This document shows positions 16,772 through 25,691 of a stretch of DNA of 64,000 nucleotides, piece after piece. Origin of the DNA: Rhodovulum robiginosum. GTDB lineage: Bacteria; Pseudomonadota; Alphaproteobacteria; Rhodobacterales; Rhodobacteraceae. Position 1 is the stretch's first letter. Every line of letters starts with the position of its first letter. The position numbers and the translations under genes are program-made. Location of the stretch: positions 1 through 64,000 of the forward strand of contig NZ_RWGU01000044.1 of assembly GCF_003944755.1 (NCBI RefSeq), written 5' to 3'. The notes under the pieces are model-generated. The model worked only from the letters and a program-made list of their open reading frames with translations, searched no databases and had not been told where the DNA came from.

Positions 16772-17812
16772 ATGCAGGGGCAGTTGTTGAAGGCGGTGCT
16801 CGAGGCGGTGCCGCTGCCCGCGGTGTTGATCGCCGAGGACGAACGCGTGGCGGCGATGAATGCCCATGCCGAAGAGATGTTCGGCGCCTCCGGAAGCGGA
16901 CGGCATTATATCGCGGTGCTGCGCCAGCCGGCGCTCCTGGACTGCGTTGAGGAAACCCTGCGCCTCAGGCAGCGGCGGCGCACCCGCTACCTGACGACGG
17001 AACTGGCGCGCGAAGCGACCTACGAGGTCACCGCGTCCCCGGTCGAGGGCGAGGATGCGCGCGGCGCGCTGGTCACGCTGGTCGACATCACCGAGCGCGA
17101 ACAGGTCGGCCAGATCCGGCGCGATTTCGTCGCCAATGTCAGCCACGAACTGAAGACGCCGCTGACCGCGCTGCTGGGATTCATCGAGACCCTCAAGGGC
17201 CCGGCGCGCAACGACGCGCCCGCGCGCGACCGTTTTCTGACGATCATGGAGCGCGAGGCCGAGCGGATGAACCGGCTGGTGCGCGATCTGCTGTCGCTCA
17301 GCCGGGTCGAGGCCGAAGAGCGGATGCGCCCGGAAGACCGGGTCGATGTCGCGGCGCTGGTGGAATCGTCGGTGCTGACCCTGCGCCCGATGGCAGCCGA
17401 TGCCAAGGTCGCGCTCACGGTGAGCGGCGCGTCCGCGCCTGTCTGGGTACGTGGCGACGCCGACCAGCTGGTGCAGGTGTTCACCAATCTCATCGAGAAC
17501 GCCATCAAATACGGCGGCAGCGGCGGGCGCGTGGAGGTCATGCTGGAGACCAGCGCGCGCGAGCTGGCGTTTCGCGGGCCGGGGGTGCGCATCGACGTGG
17601 TCGATCACGGCGAGGGCTTCGACCCGGTTCATATTCCGCGACTCACGGAACGGTTCTACCGCGTCGACAGCCACCGCTCGCGCGAGATGGGCGGCACCGG
17701 GCTGGGCCTGGCGATCGTCAAGCATATCGTCAACCGGCATCGCGGACGGTTTCGCATCGAGAGCACGCCGCGCGAGGGAAGCCGGTTTTCCATCATGTTG
17801 CCAGCATCTTGA
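16772..17812 (+). CDS. phoR: phosphate regulon sensor histidine kinase PhoR (soluble form)
   Basis: 346 aa. A PAS-like sensor region (about 1-110) is followed by the H-box FVANVSHELKTPLTALLGF with His125 as phosphorylation site. The N-box (NLIENAIKYGG), F/G1 box (DHGEGFDP) and G2 box (GGTGLGLAIVKHIV) follow. It should phosphorylate PhoB when phosphate is scarce. No transmembrane segment is visible at the N-terminus, unlike enterobacterial PhoR, so membrane contact, if any, would come through the Pst/PhoU complex. The ATG at 16772 has AAGGTGA upstream; a GTG nine nt earlier is possible. pstS follows after the Pho-box region. Confidence 0.88.
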   Translation: MQGQLLKAVLEAVPLPAVLIAEDERVAAMNAHAEEMFGASGSGRHYIAVLRQPALLDCVEETLRLRQRRRTRYLTTELAREATYEVTASPVEGEDARGALVTLVDITEREQVGQIRRDFVANVSHELKTPLTALLGFIETLKGPARNDAPARDRFLTIMEREAERMNRLVRDLLSLSRVEAEERMRPEDRVDVAALVESSVLTLRPMAADAKVALTVSGASAPVWVRGDADQLVQVFTNLIENAIKYGGSGGRVEVMLETSARELAFRGPGVRIDVVDHGEGFDPVHIPRLTERFYRVDSHRSREMGGTGLGLAIVKHIVNRHRGRFRIESTPREGSRFSIMLPAS

Positions 17813-17884
17813 CGGCAGGCGGACGAGGCGGCGGCGAAAGTGTCGCAGGGCTCGTGAAACATGACCTGATGGCCCCTTCAAACG

Positions 17885-17924
17885 TTGTCATAAAACCGTT
17901 ACGCAAACGTCACAAAAGCATTGT
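17885..17924 (+). promoter_or_regulatory. tandem Pho-box array in front of pstS
   Basis: Seven-base units spaced every 11 nt match the PhoB half-site CTGTCAT: TTGTCAT (17885-17891), CCGTTAC (17896-17902), ACGTCAC (17907-17913) and a weak GCATTGT (17918-17924). A-rich 4-nt spacers (AAAA, GCAA, AAAA) separate them. The first two units with their spacer closely match the full 18-bp Pho-box consensus. PhoB dimers binding here would recruit sigma70 RNA polymerase to drive pstS-pstCAB-phoUB under phosphate starvation. Confidence 0.85.
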
Positions 17925-18018
17925 GCGGCGGGTCTAGGGCTCGCCCCGAGGTCGCTCAGTTGGCGGCCGCGTCGGGTCGTCTCTGCGACGGCCGAAATCA
18001 AGACATCAGGAGCTCTAC

Positions 18019-19053
18019 ATGTCCCTTGCGAAACTGACCGCCTCCGCGCTGGCGATCGCTGCCGTTTCGGCCACCGCCGCCGCCGCGCGTGACAACGTTC
18101 AGGTTGCCGGTTCCTCGACCGTGCTGCCCTACGCGTCGATCGTTGCCGAAGCCTTCGGCGAAAACTTCGACTTCCCGACCCCGGTCGTGGAATCGGGCGG
18201 CTCGTCGGCCGGCCTCAAGCGCTTCTGCGAAGGTGTTGGCGAAAACACCATCGACATCGCCAACGCGTCCCGCGCCATCCGCGAAAAAGAGATCAAGGCC
18301 TGTGCCGAAGCCGGCGTGACCGACATCATCGAAGTCCGCATCGGCTATGACGGCATCGTCTTCGCCAGCCAGATCGACGGCCCGGCCTTCACCGCGTTCG
18401 AGCCCACCGACTGGTTCAACGCGCTGTCGCCGAAAGTGCTGAAGGACGGCGAGCTTGTCGATAACCCCTACACCATGTGGTCGGACTTCAACGCCGATCT
18501 GCCGGCCGTTGAAATCAACGCCTTCATCCCGGGCACCAAGCACGGCACCCGCGAAGTGTTCGAAGAAAAGGTGCTGGCCGTCGGCTGTGAAGAAACCGGC
18601 GCGATGGAAGCCATGATGGCCGCCGGCATGTCGGAAGACGACGCCGAGGATGCCTGCATCGCGGTGCGTACCGATGGCCTGTCGGTCGATATCGACGGCG
18701 ACTACACCGAGACCCTGGCCCGCATCGACTCGAACCCAGAGGGCGTGGGCGTGTTCGGCCTGGCCTTCTACGAGAACAACACCGACAAGCTGAAAGTGGC
18801 GACCATGTCGGGCGTTGCGCCCTCGACCGAGACCATCTCCACGGGTGAATACCCGGTGTCGCGTCCGCTGTTCTTCTACATCAAGAAGGCGCATATCGGC
18901 GTGATCCCCGGCCTCAAGGACTATGCCGAGTTCTTCGTCTCCGACGCCATCGCCGGCCCCAACGGCCCGCTGGCCCAGTACGGCCTGGTTGCCGACCCCG
19001 AGCTGGCCGAAACCCAGCAGAAGGTCGCCGACGAAGTGACCATGGGCAACTAA
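18019..19053 (+). CDS. pstS: phosphate ABC transporter substrate-binding protein PstS
   Basis: 344 aa. A signal peptide (about residues 1-23) is followed by DNVQVAGSSTVLPYASIVAE and ESGGSSAGLKRFC, the phosphate-binding loops of PstS. It binds inorganic phosphate in the periplasm and delivers it to PstCA. The gene is preceded by the Pho-box array and followed by a strong terminator, so PstS can be made in excess of the membrane proteins. GGAG lies ahead of the ATG. Confidence 0.95.
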   Translation: MSLAKLTASALAIAAVSATAAAARDNVQVAGSSTVLPYASIVAEAFGENFDFPTPVVESGGSSAGLKRFCEGVGENTIDIANASRAIREKEIKACAEAGVTDIIEVRIGYDGIVFASQIDGPAFTAFEPTDWFNALSPKVLKDGELVDNPYTMWSDFNADLPAVEINAFIPGTKHGTREVFEEKVLAVGCEETGAMEAMMAAGMSEDDAEDACIAVRTDGLSVDIDGDYTETLARIDSNPEGVGVFGLAFYENNTDKLKVATMSGVAPSTETISTGEYPVSRPLFFYIKKAHIGVIPGLKDYAEFFVSDAIAGPNGPLAQYGLVADPELAETQQKVADEVTMGN

Positions 19054-19067
19054 GCCCTCCAGTCGAA

Positions 19068-19094
19068 GGGGGGCGCCCGAGCGCCCCCCTTTTT
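19068..19094 (+). terminator. intrinsic terminator after pstS
   Basis: GGGGGGCGC (19068-19076) pairs with GCGCCCCCC (19081-19089) around CCGA, followed by TTTTT (19090-19094). Partial read-through would explain how pstC downstream is expressed from the same Pho-box promoter at a lower level. Confidence 0.9.
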
Positions 19095-19135
19095 GCCGTC
19101 TTTTTCGGTCGTTTCAATTCTTGGGGGTGCCGGCA

Positions 19136-20599
19136 ATGCCTGTCTTGTGGCTTGTCCTGATCGTGCTGGTCATGGCTGTGGCCGGCTATATGCTGGGGCG
19201 CGCGCGCGCGCTTAAATCGGCAGGAGGGGACAGCCGCGACCTGCATTCGCTGCCGTCCTATTACGGGGCCAACGTCACGATCATGACGCTGGTGCCGGCC
19301 GTCGGCATCCTGATCGTCTGGCTTCTGGTCCAGCCGATCCTGATCGACCGGACCATTTCCTCTACCGTACCCGCAGAGGCGATTTCCGACAGCATGACGC
19401 GCGGGCTGTTCATGTCCGATGTGCGCCGCATCGCCGACGGGCTTGACCTGGCCGTGACCGAGGGCGCGATGGGCCGCGATGAGGCCGACAACATTCGCGC
19501 CGAGTTCACCGATATCCGCGATCGGCTCGGCAATCTCGGTGTCGCGCTCGGCTCTGATGTCGGCCCCGAAGTGCTGCGCGCCGCGCAGCGGTACCGGACG
19601 ATGTCATCTGCCGGCAACCTCTTGATGACGCTGGCGGTTCTGGCGGCCGCGGGGGTGGGGTTCACGATCTCATACATGGCGACGGGCAAGAATTTCCGTG
19701 CCCGCAACGTGGTCGAAAAGGTGATCCGCTACCTGCTGATCTTTGCCGCGACCATCGCGATCCTGACGACGATCGGCATCTTGCTGTCGCTGGTCTTCAA
19801 CACGATCGAGTTCTTCCGCCTTTACCCGGCAGAGGACTTCTTCCTCGGTCTGACCTGGAGCCCGAGCTTCGGCGGCGGCTCTGAACTGGGTATTCTGCCG
19901 CTGCTTTGGGGCACGCTCTACATCTCGATCATCGCGCTGCTTGTGGCGGTGCCGATCGGGCTGTTCGCAGCGATCTTCCTGTCGGAATACGCCTCGTCGA
20001 CCGTGCGCTCCTTCGCCAAGCCGATGATCGAGGTGCTGGCGGGCATTCCGACCATCGTCTACGGCCTCTTCGCGCTGCTGACCGTGGGGCCGCTGCTGAT
20101 GCGGGTCTTCGGCGACGACGGCATCGGCATCATGCAGGCCGGTACGGCGGTGATGACCGCGGGCCTGGTAATGGGCATCATGCTGATCCCCTTCGTCAGC
20201 TCGCTCAGCGACGACATCATCAACGCGGTGCCGCAGTCGATGCGCGACGGCTCGCTCGGCCTGGGCGCCACGCGGTCGGAAACGGTCAAACAGGTGGTGC
20301 TGCCCGCCGCCCTGCCGGGCATCGTCGGCGCCATCCTGCTGGCCGCCTCGCGCGCCATCGGCGAGACGATGATCGTGGTGCTGGGGGCAGGGGCCGCGGC
20401 GCGGCTCAGCATGAACCCGTTCGACGCGATGACGACCGTGACCGCCAAGATCGTCAGCCAGCTGACCGGCGACGCCGATTTCGCCTCGCCCGAGGCGCTG
20501 GTCGCCTTCGCGCTGGGGATGACGCTGTTCGTCATCACGCTGGGGCTGAACGTCTTCGCCCTCTACATCGTGCGCAAATACCGGGAGCAGTACGAATGA
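19136..20599 (+). CDS. pstC: phosphate ABC transporter permease PstC
   Basis: 487 aa, longer than the enterobacterial protein because of an N-terminal membrane and periplasmic extension (first about 190 residues), as is usual in alphaproteobacteria. The transporter core has the EAA-type loop SMRDGSLGLGATRSETVKQVVLPAALPGIVGA. Together with PstA it forms the phosphate channel. The ATG at 19136 is preferred to upstream GTG/TTG codons because it begins a hydrophobic segment directly. It overlaps pstA by an ATGA junction. Confidence 0.93.
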   Translation: MPVLWLVLIVLVMAVAGYMLGRARALKSAGGDSRDLHSLPSYYGANVTIMTLVPAVGILIVWLLVQPILIDRTISSTVPAEAISDSMTRGLFMSDVRRIADGLDLAVTEGAMGRDEADNIRAEFTDIRDRLGNLGVALGSDVGPEVLRAAQRYRTMSSAGNLLMTLAVLAAAGVGFTISYMATGKNFRARNVVEKVIRYLLIFAATIAILTTIGILLSLVFNTIEFFRLYPAEDFFLGLTWSPSFGGGSELGILPLLWGTLYISIIALLVAVPIGLFAAIFLSEYASSTVRSFAKPMIEVLAGIPTIVYGLFALLTVGPLLMRVFGDDGIGIMQAGTAVMTAGLVMGIMLIPFVSSLSDDIINAVPQSMRDGSLGLGATRSETVKQVVLPAALPGIVGAILLAASRAIGETMIVVLGAGAAARLSMNPFDAMTTVTAKIVSQLTGDADFASPEALVAFALGMTLFVITLGLNVFALYIVRKYREQYE

Positions 20600-21975
20600 C
20601 CGACGCCAACGCAACCCAGCCCGGCGCCGGTCGGCCCGCGCGGTCGAGCTCGCTTCTGCAACTCGACGAGCGCACCCGCCGCCGCAACGCCTCCGAGGCC
20701 CGATTCCGGCTTTACGGCATGGCCGCGGTCGGCATCGGCCTTGCCTTTCTCGTCATGCTGCTGGTCGCCATCCTGTCGAACGGCCTGGGCGCGTTCCAGC
20801 AGACCGCGTTTCACCTCAAGATCGAGTTGAAGCAAGACGTGCTCGACCCCAACGGCAACCGCGACATCGACGAGATCAAGGACGCCAAGACCTTTGCCTA
20901 CAGCCCCTTGATCCGCGAGGCGGTGCTGCGCCAGATCGAGGCCTACGGCATCGACACGCCGCTGTCGGAAGCCCCGGTCGAAGGCTTTTCCTCGCCGCTC
21001 GACAACCTCTTTTCCAGCGGCGCGCGCTCGACGCTGCGCGACAGGGTCATCGCCAACCCCGACCTGATCGGCCAGACGGTCGATTTCCGCATTCTCGCAT
21101 CGAGCCGCGTCGACGGGTATCTCAAGGGCCGTGTCGACCGCGAGTCGATCGCCCGCGACAAGAACCTCGACACCGTCCACCTGGACCTCGTCGATGCGCT
21201 GCACGAGCAGGGCGCCGTCGAGAAAGAGTTCAACTGGGACTTCATTACAGGCCCCGACGCATCGGACGCGCGGCCCGAACAGGCCGGCATGGGGGTGGCG
21301 ATGCTGGGATCGTTCTTCATGATGCTGGTGGTGCTGGGGTTCAGCCTGCCCATCGGCGTGGCCGCCTCGATCTATCTTGAGGAATTCGCGCCCAGGAACC
21401 GCTTCACCGACCTCATCGAGGTGAACATCTCGAACCTTGCCGCGGTGCCCTCGATCGTGTTCGGCATCCTGGGCCTCGCGGTCTTCATCCAGTTCGCGCA
21501 TCTGCCGCAATCGGCGCCGCTGGTCGGCGGGCTGGTGCTGACGCTGATGACGCTGCCCACGATCATCATCTCGACGCGCGCCTCGCTGCAATCGGTGCCG
21601 CCCTCGATCCGAGATGCCGCGCTCGGGGTAGGGGCCTCCAAGATGCAATCGGTCTTTCACCATGTTCTGCCGCTGGCCATGCCCGGCATCCTGACCGGCA
21701 CCATCATCGGGCTGGCGCAGGCGCTGGGGGAAACCGCGCCGCTTCTCTTGATCGGCATGGTGGGGTATATCGCGTCGAACTATCCCGGCGGCGTAGCCGA
21801 AGGCTTTCTGGCGCCCAACTCGGCGATGCCCGCCCAGATCTACGAATGGGCCAAACGGGCCGACCCGGCCTTCTACGAACGGGCCTGGGGCGGGATCATC
21901 ATTCTGCTCGGCTTTCTGATGACCATGAACATCATCGCCATCATTCTTCGCCGACGCTTCGAGCGCCGCTGGTAA
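20596..21975 (+). CDS. pstA: phosphate ABC transporter permease PstA
   Basis: 459 aa. The N-terminal about 200 residues contain a cytoplasmic tail, one membrane segment and a soluble domain of the DUF3333 type typical of alphaproteobacterial PstA. The permease core follows, with the EAA loop [29 protein letters not shown]. It pairs with PstC. The ATG overlaps the pstC stop as ATGA, and pstB starts 22 nt downstream. Confidence 0.93.
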   Translation: MTDANATQPGAGRPARSSSLLQLDERTRRRNASEARFRLYGMAAVGIGLAFLVMLLVAILSNGLGAFQQTAFHLKIELKQDVLDPNGNRDIDEIKDAKTFAYSPLIREAVLRQIEAYGIDTPLSEAPVEGFSSPLDNLFSSGARSTLRDRVIANPDLIGQTVDFRILASSRVDGYLKGRVDRESIARDKNLDTVHLDLVDALHEQGAVEKEFNWDFITGPDASDARPEQAGMGVAMLGSFFMMLVVLGFSLPIGVAASIYLEEFAPRNRFTDLIEVNISNLAAVPSIVFGILGLAVFIQFAHLPQSAPLVGGLVLTLMTLPTIIISTRASLQSVPPSIRDAALGVGASKMQSVFHHVLPLAMPGILTGTIIGLAQALGETAPLLLIGMVGYIASNYPGGVAEGFLAPNSAMPAQIYEWAKRADPAFYERAWGGIIILLGFLMTMNIIAIILRRRFERRW

Positions 21976-21997
21976 ACACTTCGGAAAGGACGCAAAT

Positions 21998-22795
21998 ATG
22001 TACGACACACCGAAAGTGGAGAACGACGTGGCGACCACGGACATCAAGATTTCCGCACATGGCTGTCAGGTTTATTACGGCGACACCCACGCCATCAAGG
22101 ACGTGGACATCGACATCGAGGACACGACCGTAACCGCCTTTATCGGACCGTCGGGCTGCGGCAAGTCCACGTTCCTGCGCTGCCTCAACCGTATGAACGA
22201 CACGATCGACGTCTGCCGGGTGGAAGGCGACATCAAGATCGACGGCGAGGACATCTACGACCCCAAGGTCGACCCGGTGCAACTGCGCGCCAAGGTCGGC
22301 ATGGTCTTCCAGAAGCCCAACCCGTTCCCCAAGTCGATCTACGACAACATCGCCTACGGCCCCCGCATTCATGGCCTGGCCAAGTCGAAATCCGATCTCG
22401 ACGATATCGTGGAGAGTGCGCTGCGCCGTGCCGCGATCTGGGACGAGGTGAAAGACCGGCTGCTGGCGCCGGGCACGGGCCTTTCGGGCGGTCAGCAACA
22501 GCGCCTCTGCATCGCCCGCGCCGTGGCGACCGAACCGGAAGTGCTGTTGATGGACGAGCCGTGCTCGGCGCTCGACCCGATCGCTACCGCCCAGGTGGAA
22601 GAGCTGATCGACGAACTGCGCGGACAGTATTCGGTGGTGATCGTGACCCACTCGATGCAGCAGGCCGCGCGGGTCAGCCAGAAAACCGCGTTCTTCCACC
22701 TCGGCAACCTGGTCGAATATGGCGACACGGGCCAGATTTTTACCAACCCGCAGGATCAGCGGACCGAAAGCTACATCACCGGCCGAATCGGCTGA
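21998..22795 (+). CDS. pstB: phosphate ABC transporter ATP-binding protein PstB
   Basis: 265 aa. Walker A GPSGCGKS is followed by the PstB-typical [12 protein letters not shown]-loop [16 protein letters not shown], signature LSGGQQQR and Walker [14 protein letters not shown]. It hydrolyses ATP to drive phosphate uptake and is part of the complex that reports phosphate status to PhoR. An AAAGGA-type site precedes the ATG. It is followed closely by phoU. Confidence 0.97.
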   Translation: MYDTPKVENDVATTDIKISAHGCQVYYGDTHAIKDVDIDIEDTTVTAFIGPSGCGKSTFLRCLNRMNDTIDVCRVEGDIKIDGEDIYDPKVDPVQLRAKVGMVFQKPNPFPKSIYDNIAYGPRIHGLAKSKSDLDDIVESALRRAAIWDEVKDRLLAPGTGLSGGQQQRLCIARAVATEPEVLLMDEPCSALDPIATAQVEELIDELRGQYSVVIVTHSMQQAARVSQKTAFFHLGNLVEYGDTGQIFTNPQDQRTESYITGRIG

Positions 22796-22808
22796 GAAGG
22801 GATTTTCC

Positions 22809-23534
22809 ATGACCGACTCGATGCAGTCACCGCATATCGTCAAGTCTTACGACCGCGACCTAGAGGGCATCCAGGCCAGCATCATGAAGATGGGCGGGCT
22901 GGTCGAGGCCGCGATCCTGGAGGCCGCCAATTCGCTGGAGATGCGCGACGAGGAACTGGCCGAGCGGGTGCGCAAGAACGACGCGGCCATCGACGCGCTG
23001 GAAGAGCAGATCAACCAGGAGGCCGCGCGCCTGCTGGCGCTGCGCCAGCCTTCGGCCAGCGACCTGCGCGTGGTGCTGAGCGTGATGAAGATCGCCGCCA
23101 ACCTGGAACGGATCGGCGACTATGCCAAGAACATGGCCAAGCGCACCTCGGTGCTGGTGCAGATGACGCCCATTGAGGGTGCCTCGGGCGCGATCCGGCG
23201 GATGGCCAAGACCGTGGAAGGCATGCTGAAGGACGCGCTCGACGCCTATATTCAGCGCGACCCGGAGCTGGCCCTCGACGTGCGCCAGCGCGACCACGAG
23301 GTCGACCAGATGTACAACGCGCTGTTCCGCGAGTTCCTGACCTTCATGATGGAGGACCCGCGCAACATCACCGCCTGCATGCATCTGCATTTCATCGCCA
23401 AGAACATCGAGCGCATGGGCGACCACGCCACGTCGATCTCCGAACAGGTGATCTATTTCGTCACCGGCAGCATCCCCGAGGACGCGCGGCCGAAATCCGA
23501 CACCACGGTCTACGAAACGACCGGAGCGAAATGA
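22809..23534 (+). CDS. phoU: phosphate signalling complex protein PhoU
   Basis: 241 aa all-helical protein built of two PhoU repeats. Each carries the metal-binding E/D-x-x-x-D pattern (LERIGDYAKNMAK in the first, IERMGDHATSISEQ in the second). It links the Pst transporter to PhoR and keeps the regulon off when phosphate is plentiful. The ATG at 22809 follows AAGGG; in-frame codons further upstream overlap pstB and are rejected. It overlaps phoB by ATGA. Confidence 0.95.
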   Translation: MTDSMQSPHIVKSYDRDLEGIQASIMKMGGLVEAAILEAANSLEMRDEELAERVRKNDAAIDALEEQINQEAARLLALRQPSASDLRVVLSVMKIAANLERIGDYAKNMAKRTSVLVQMTPIEGASGAIRRMAKTVEGMLKDALDAYIQRDPELALDVRQRDHEVDQMYNALFREFLTFMMEDPRNITACMHLHFIAKNIERMGDHATSISEQVIYFVTGSIPEDARPKSDTTVYETTGAK

Positions 23535-24226
23535 TGGCAGCGGCCGAGCAACCCACCGTTCTGATCGTCGAGGACGAACCGGCGCAACGCGAGGTGCTGG
23601 CCTACAATCTCGAGGCCGAGGGCTTTGCCGTCTCCAAGGCCGAGAACGGCGAGGAGGCGTTGCTGCTGGTCGACGAGGGCGCGCCCGACATCATCGTGCT
23701 GGACTGGATGCTGCCCTCGGTGTCCGGCATCGAGGTCTGCCGCCGGCTGAAAACCCGGTCCGACACCCGTGGCGTGCCGATCATCATGTTGTCGGCCCGC
23801 GCCGAAGAGGTCGACCGGGTGCGGGGGCTGGAGACCGGCGCCGACGATTACGTGATCAAGCCGTATTCGGTGGTCGAGCTGATGGCCCGCGTCCGCGCCC
23901 AGTTGCGCCGCACGCGGCCCGCCGCGGTGGGCGAGCGGCTGGAATTCGAGGACATCACCCTCGACGCCGAAACCCACAAGGTGTTCCGCGGCGACAAGCT
24001 GTTGAAGCTGGGGCCGACCGAGTTCCGGCTGTTGTCGACCTTCATGGAAAAGCCCGGCCGGGTGTGGAGCCGCGAGCAATTGCTCGACCGGGTGTGGGGC
24101 CGCGACATCTACGTCGACACCCGCACGGTCGACGTGCATATCGGACGGCTGCGCAAGGCGCTGTGCCAGCATGGCGGGGCCGACCCGGTGCGCACGGTGC
24201 GGGGGGCGGGCTACGCCCTGGGTTAA
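23531..24226 (+). CDS. phoB: phosphate regulon response regulator PhoB
   Basis: 231 aa OmpR-family regulator. The receiver domain has the acidic pocket VEDEP, phospho-acceptor Asp58 in IVLDWMLP and the conserved lysine in VIKPYS. The winged-helix domain (about 130-228) includes RVWSREQLLDRVWG and TVDVHIGRLRKAL. It binds the Pho-box at 17885. It is the last gene of the pst-pho run and is translationally coupled to phoU by ATGA. Confidence 0.95.
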   Translation: MMAAAEQPTVLIVEDEPAQREVLAYNLEAEGFAVSKAENGEEALLLVDEGAPDIIVLDWMLPSVSGIEVCRRLKTRSDTRGVPIIMLSARAEEVDRVRGLETGADDYVIKPYSVVELMARVRAQLRRTRPAAVGERLEFEDITLDAETHKVFRGDKLLKLGPTEFRLLSTFMEKPGRVWSREQLLDRVWGRDIYVDTRTVDVHIGRLRKALCQHGGADPVRTVRGAGYALG

Positions 24227-24231
24227 GTCCG

Positions 24232-24245
24232 ATAATAAGTATTAT
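24232..24245. other. AT-rich palindrome downstream of phoB
   Basis: ATAATA (24232-24237) and TATTAT (24240-24245) form a perfect inverted repeat 6 nt after the phoB stop. It is striking in a GC-rich genome but too A/T-rich to be a stable terminator stem. It may mark the 3' end between convergent phoB and the FAD oxidoreductase gene, or be a protein site. Confidence 0.35.
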
Positions 24246-24286
24246 GTAAATAACGGTTCCGGCTAAACGGGCCTTTTTACGGTGAT

Positions 24287-25480
24287 TTAGACGATTTCGG
24301 CCTCGCGCAGCGGTCGCCCCGTGCTCAGCCGCTCGGGCGACAACGGCGACAGATCCAGTGCGCGATAGCCGCCATGCAGGATCAATTCCGCAATGCCGCG
24401 CCCGACCGCCGGCGCCTGCTGCAGCCCGTGGCCGGAAAACCCGTTCATCACGTAGAAATTTTCCAGCCCCGGCCAGCGCCCGACCAGCGCGTTCTGGTCG
24501 AACGTGTTAAAGGCATAGTGCCCGGCCCAGCAACGGATCACCTTTACCGCATCGCATGCCGGCACGCGCGCATAGAGCCGCGGCCAAAGCTGGTCTTCGA
24601 AAAGCGCGTGGTCCGGGTCGAAATCGTCCGCCGCGACCGGGCCGTCCGCCTCTGGCACCGTGGCGCAGAGCCAATAGCGGCCCTCGGGGCGCAGGTAAAA
24701 CCCTGTATGGTCCACCATCAGCGGCGCTTGCGGGGCCGTTAAATTCGGCGCGTCAATCAGGAAAACCGTTCTTTTGCGGGGCTCTACCGGCATGTCCTCG
24801 CCCAACATGCGCAAAATATCCGCACCCCGCGTGCCCGCGGCGTTGATCACCGCACCCGCCGAGATCTCTGTTCCCGAGGCCAGGCGCAGCCCCGTCACCC
24901 GGTCGCCACTGCGCCGCAACCCGGTGACGCGATCCTGCACATAGCTCACGCCGCGTTGCCGCGCCGCGGATTTGAGCGCCTGCACCAGCCCCATATTGTC
25001 GAACCAGCCCTCGTCGCGCGGCCCGAAGCTGCCCATCACCACATCGTCCAGCGCAAGGTGCGGAAACCGCGCGGCCAGGGCCTCGGGCTGCAATATCTCG
25101 GTCCCTGCCCCTTCGGCCCGCTGCAACGAAACGGCGGCGCGCATGGCCTCCGCGCGGGCCTCCGACCCGGCGAGGAAGAGATAGCCGTTCTCGATCAGGC
25201 CAAGCTCTTTCACGGCCGGCTCCGGGCCGGTTTCACGCGCGATATCTCGTATGAAAGCAATGCCGAAGCGAGATATCTTGATGTTGATCTCGGTGCTGAA
25301 TTGCTGCCGGATCGAGGCCACCGAAAGCGCCGTCGAGGCCTCGCGGTAACCGGGGTCGGCCTCGATCACCCGTACCCGCAGCCGGCCCTCGCTCAACCGG
25401 CTCAGCCAGAATGCCGCCGCGCTGCCCATCACCGCGCCGCCGATGACCGCGACATCGACATGATCGTGGGTGTCAGCCAT
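24287..25480 (-). CDS. FAD-dependent oxidoreductase (DAO/DadA-like family)
   Basis: 397 aa. The Rossmann motif VAVIGGAVMGSAAAFWLS lies at residues about 9-26, with the acidic end of beta2 in VIEADP. The C-terminal FAD contact is in NGFSGHGLQQAPAVGRGIAEL. The fold is that of D-amino acid dehydrogenase, sarcosine oxidase and related amine oxidases. The third glycine of the usual GxGxxG is replaced (GGAVMG), still compatible with binding. Substrate unknown. The gene is divergent from the LuxR-type regulator, which is a plausible controller by position. Confidence 0.82.
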   Translation of the reverse strand: MADTHDHVDVAVIGGAVMGSAAAFWLSRLSEGRLRVRVIEADPGYREASTALSVASIRQQFSTEINIKISRFGIAFIRDIARETGPEPAVKELGLIENGYLFLAGSEARAEAMRAAVSLQRAEGAGTEILQPEALAARFPHLALDDVVMGSFGPRDEGWFDNMGLVQALKSAARQRGVSYVQDRVTGLRRSGDRVTGLRLASGTEISAGAVINAAGTRGADILRMLGEDMPVEPRKRTVFLIDAPNLTAPQAPLMVDHTGFYLRPEGRYWLCATVPEADGPVAADDFDPDHALFEDQLWPRLYARVPACDAVKVIRCWAGHYAFNTFDQNALVGRWPGLENFYVMNGFSGHGLQQAPAVGRGIAELILHGGYRALDLSPLSPERLSTGRPLREAEIV

Positions 25481-25691
25481 GCCGCTCCCTTCGTCAGATC
25501 CTGTCCAATGACTCGCCCACGCCGAGAACGCCGCGCCGACGGTCCGGTTATGGGTGAACTCGACAGACCCTACGCTATCGGTCTAAAACACTTGGCGAAA
25601 GGATTGTACCGATGTTCCTGTTTCCGATCGCCGCATCCGTAAGGCGAACCAGCCGCGCCCTGCCAAAGCCGCCGGGGAAGGCGCAGCCCTG

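Noticed and set aside
24246-24286. Possible phoB terminator around GGCTAAACGGGCCTTTTT
   Set aside because: The T-run is good but the candidate stem is only about three base pairs, so it is not called.
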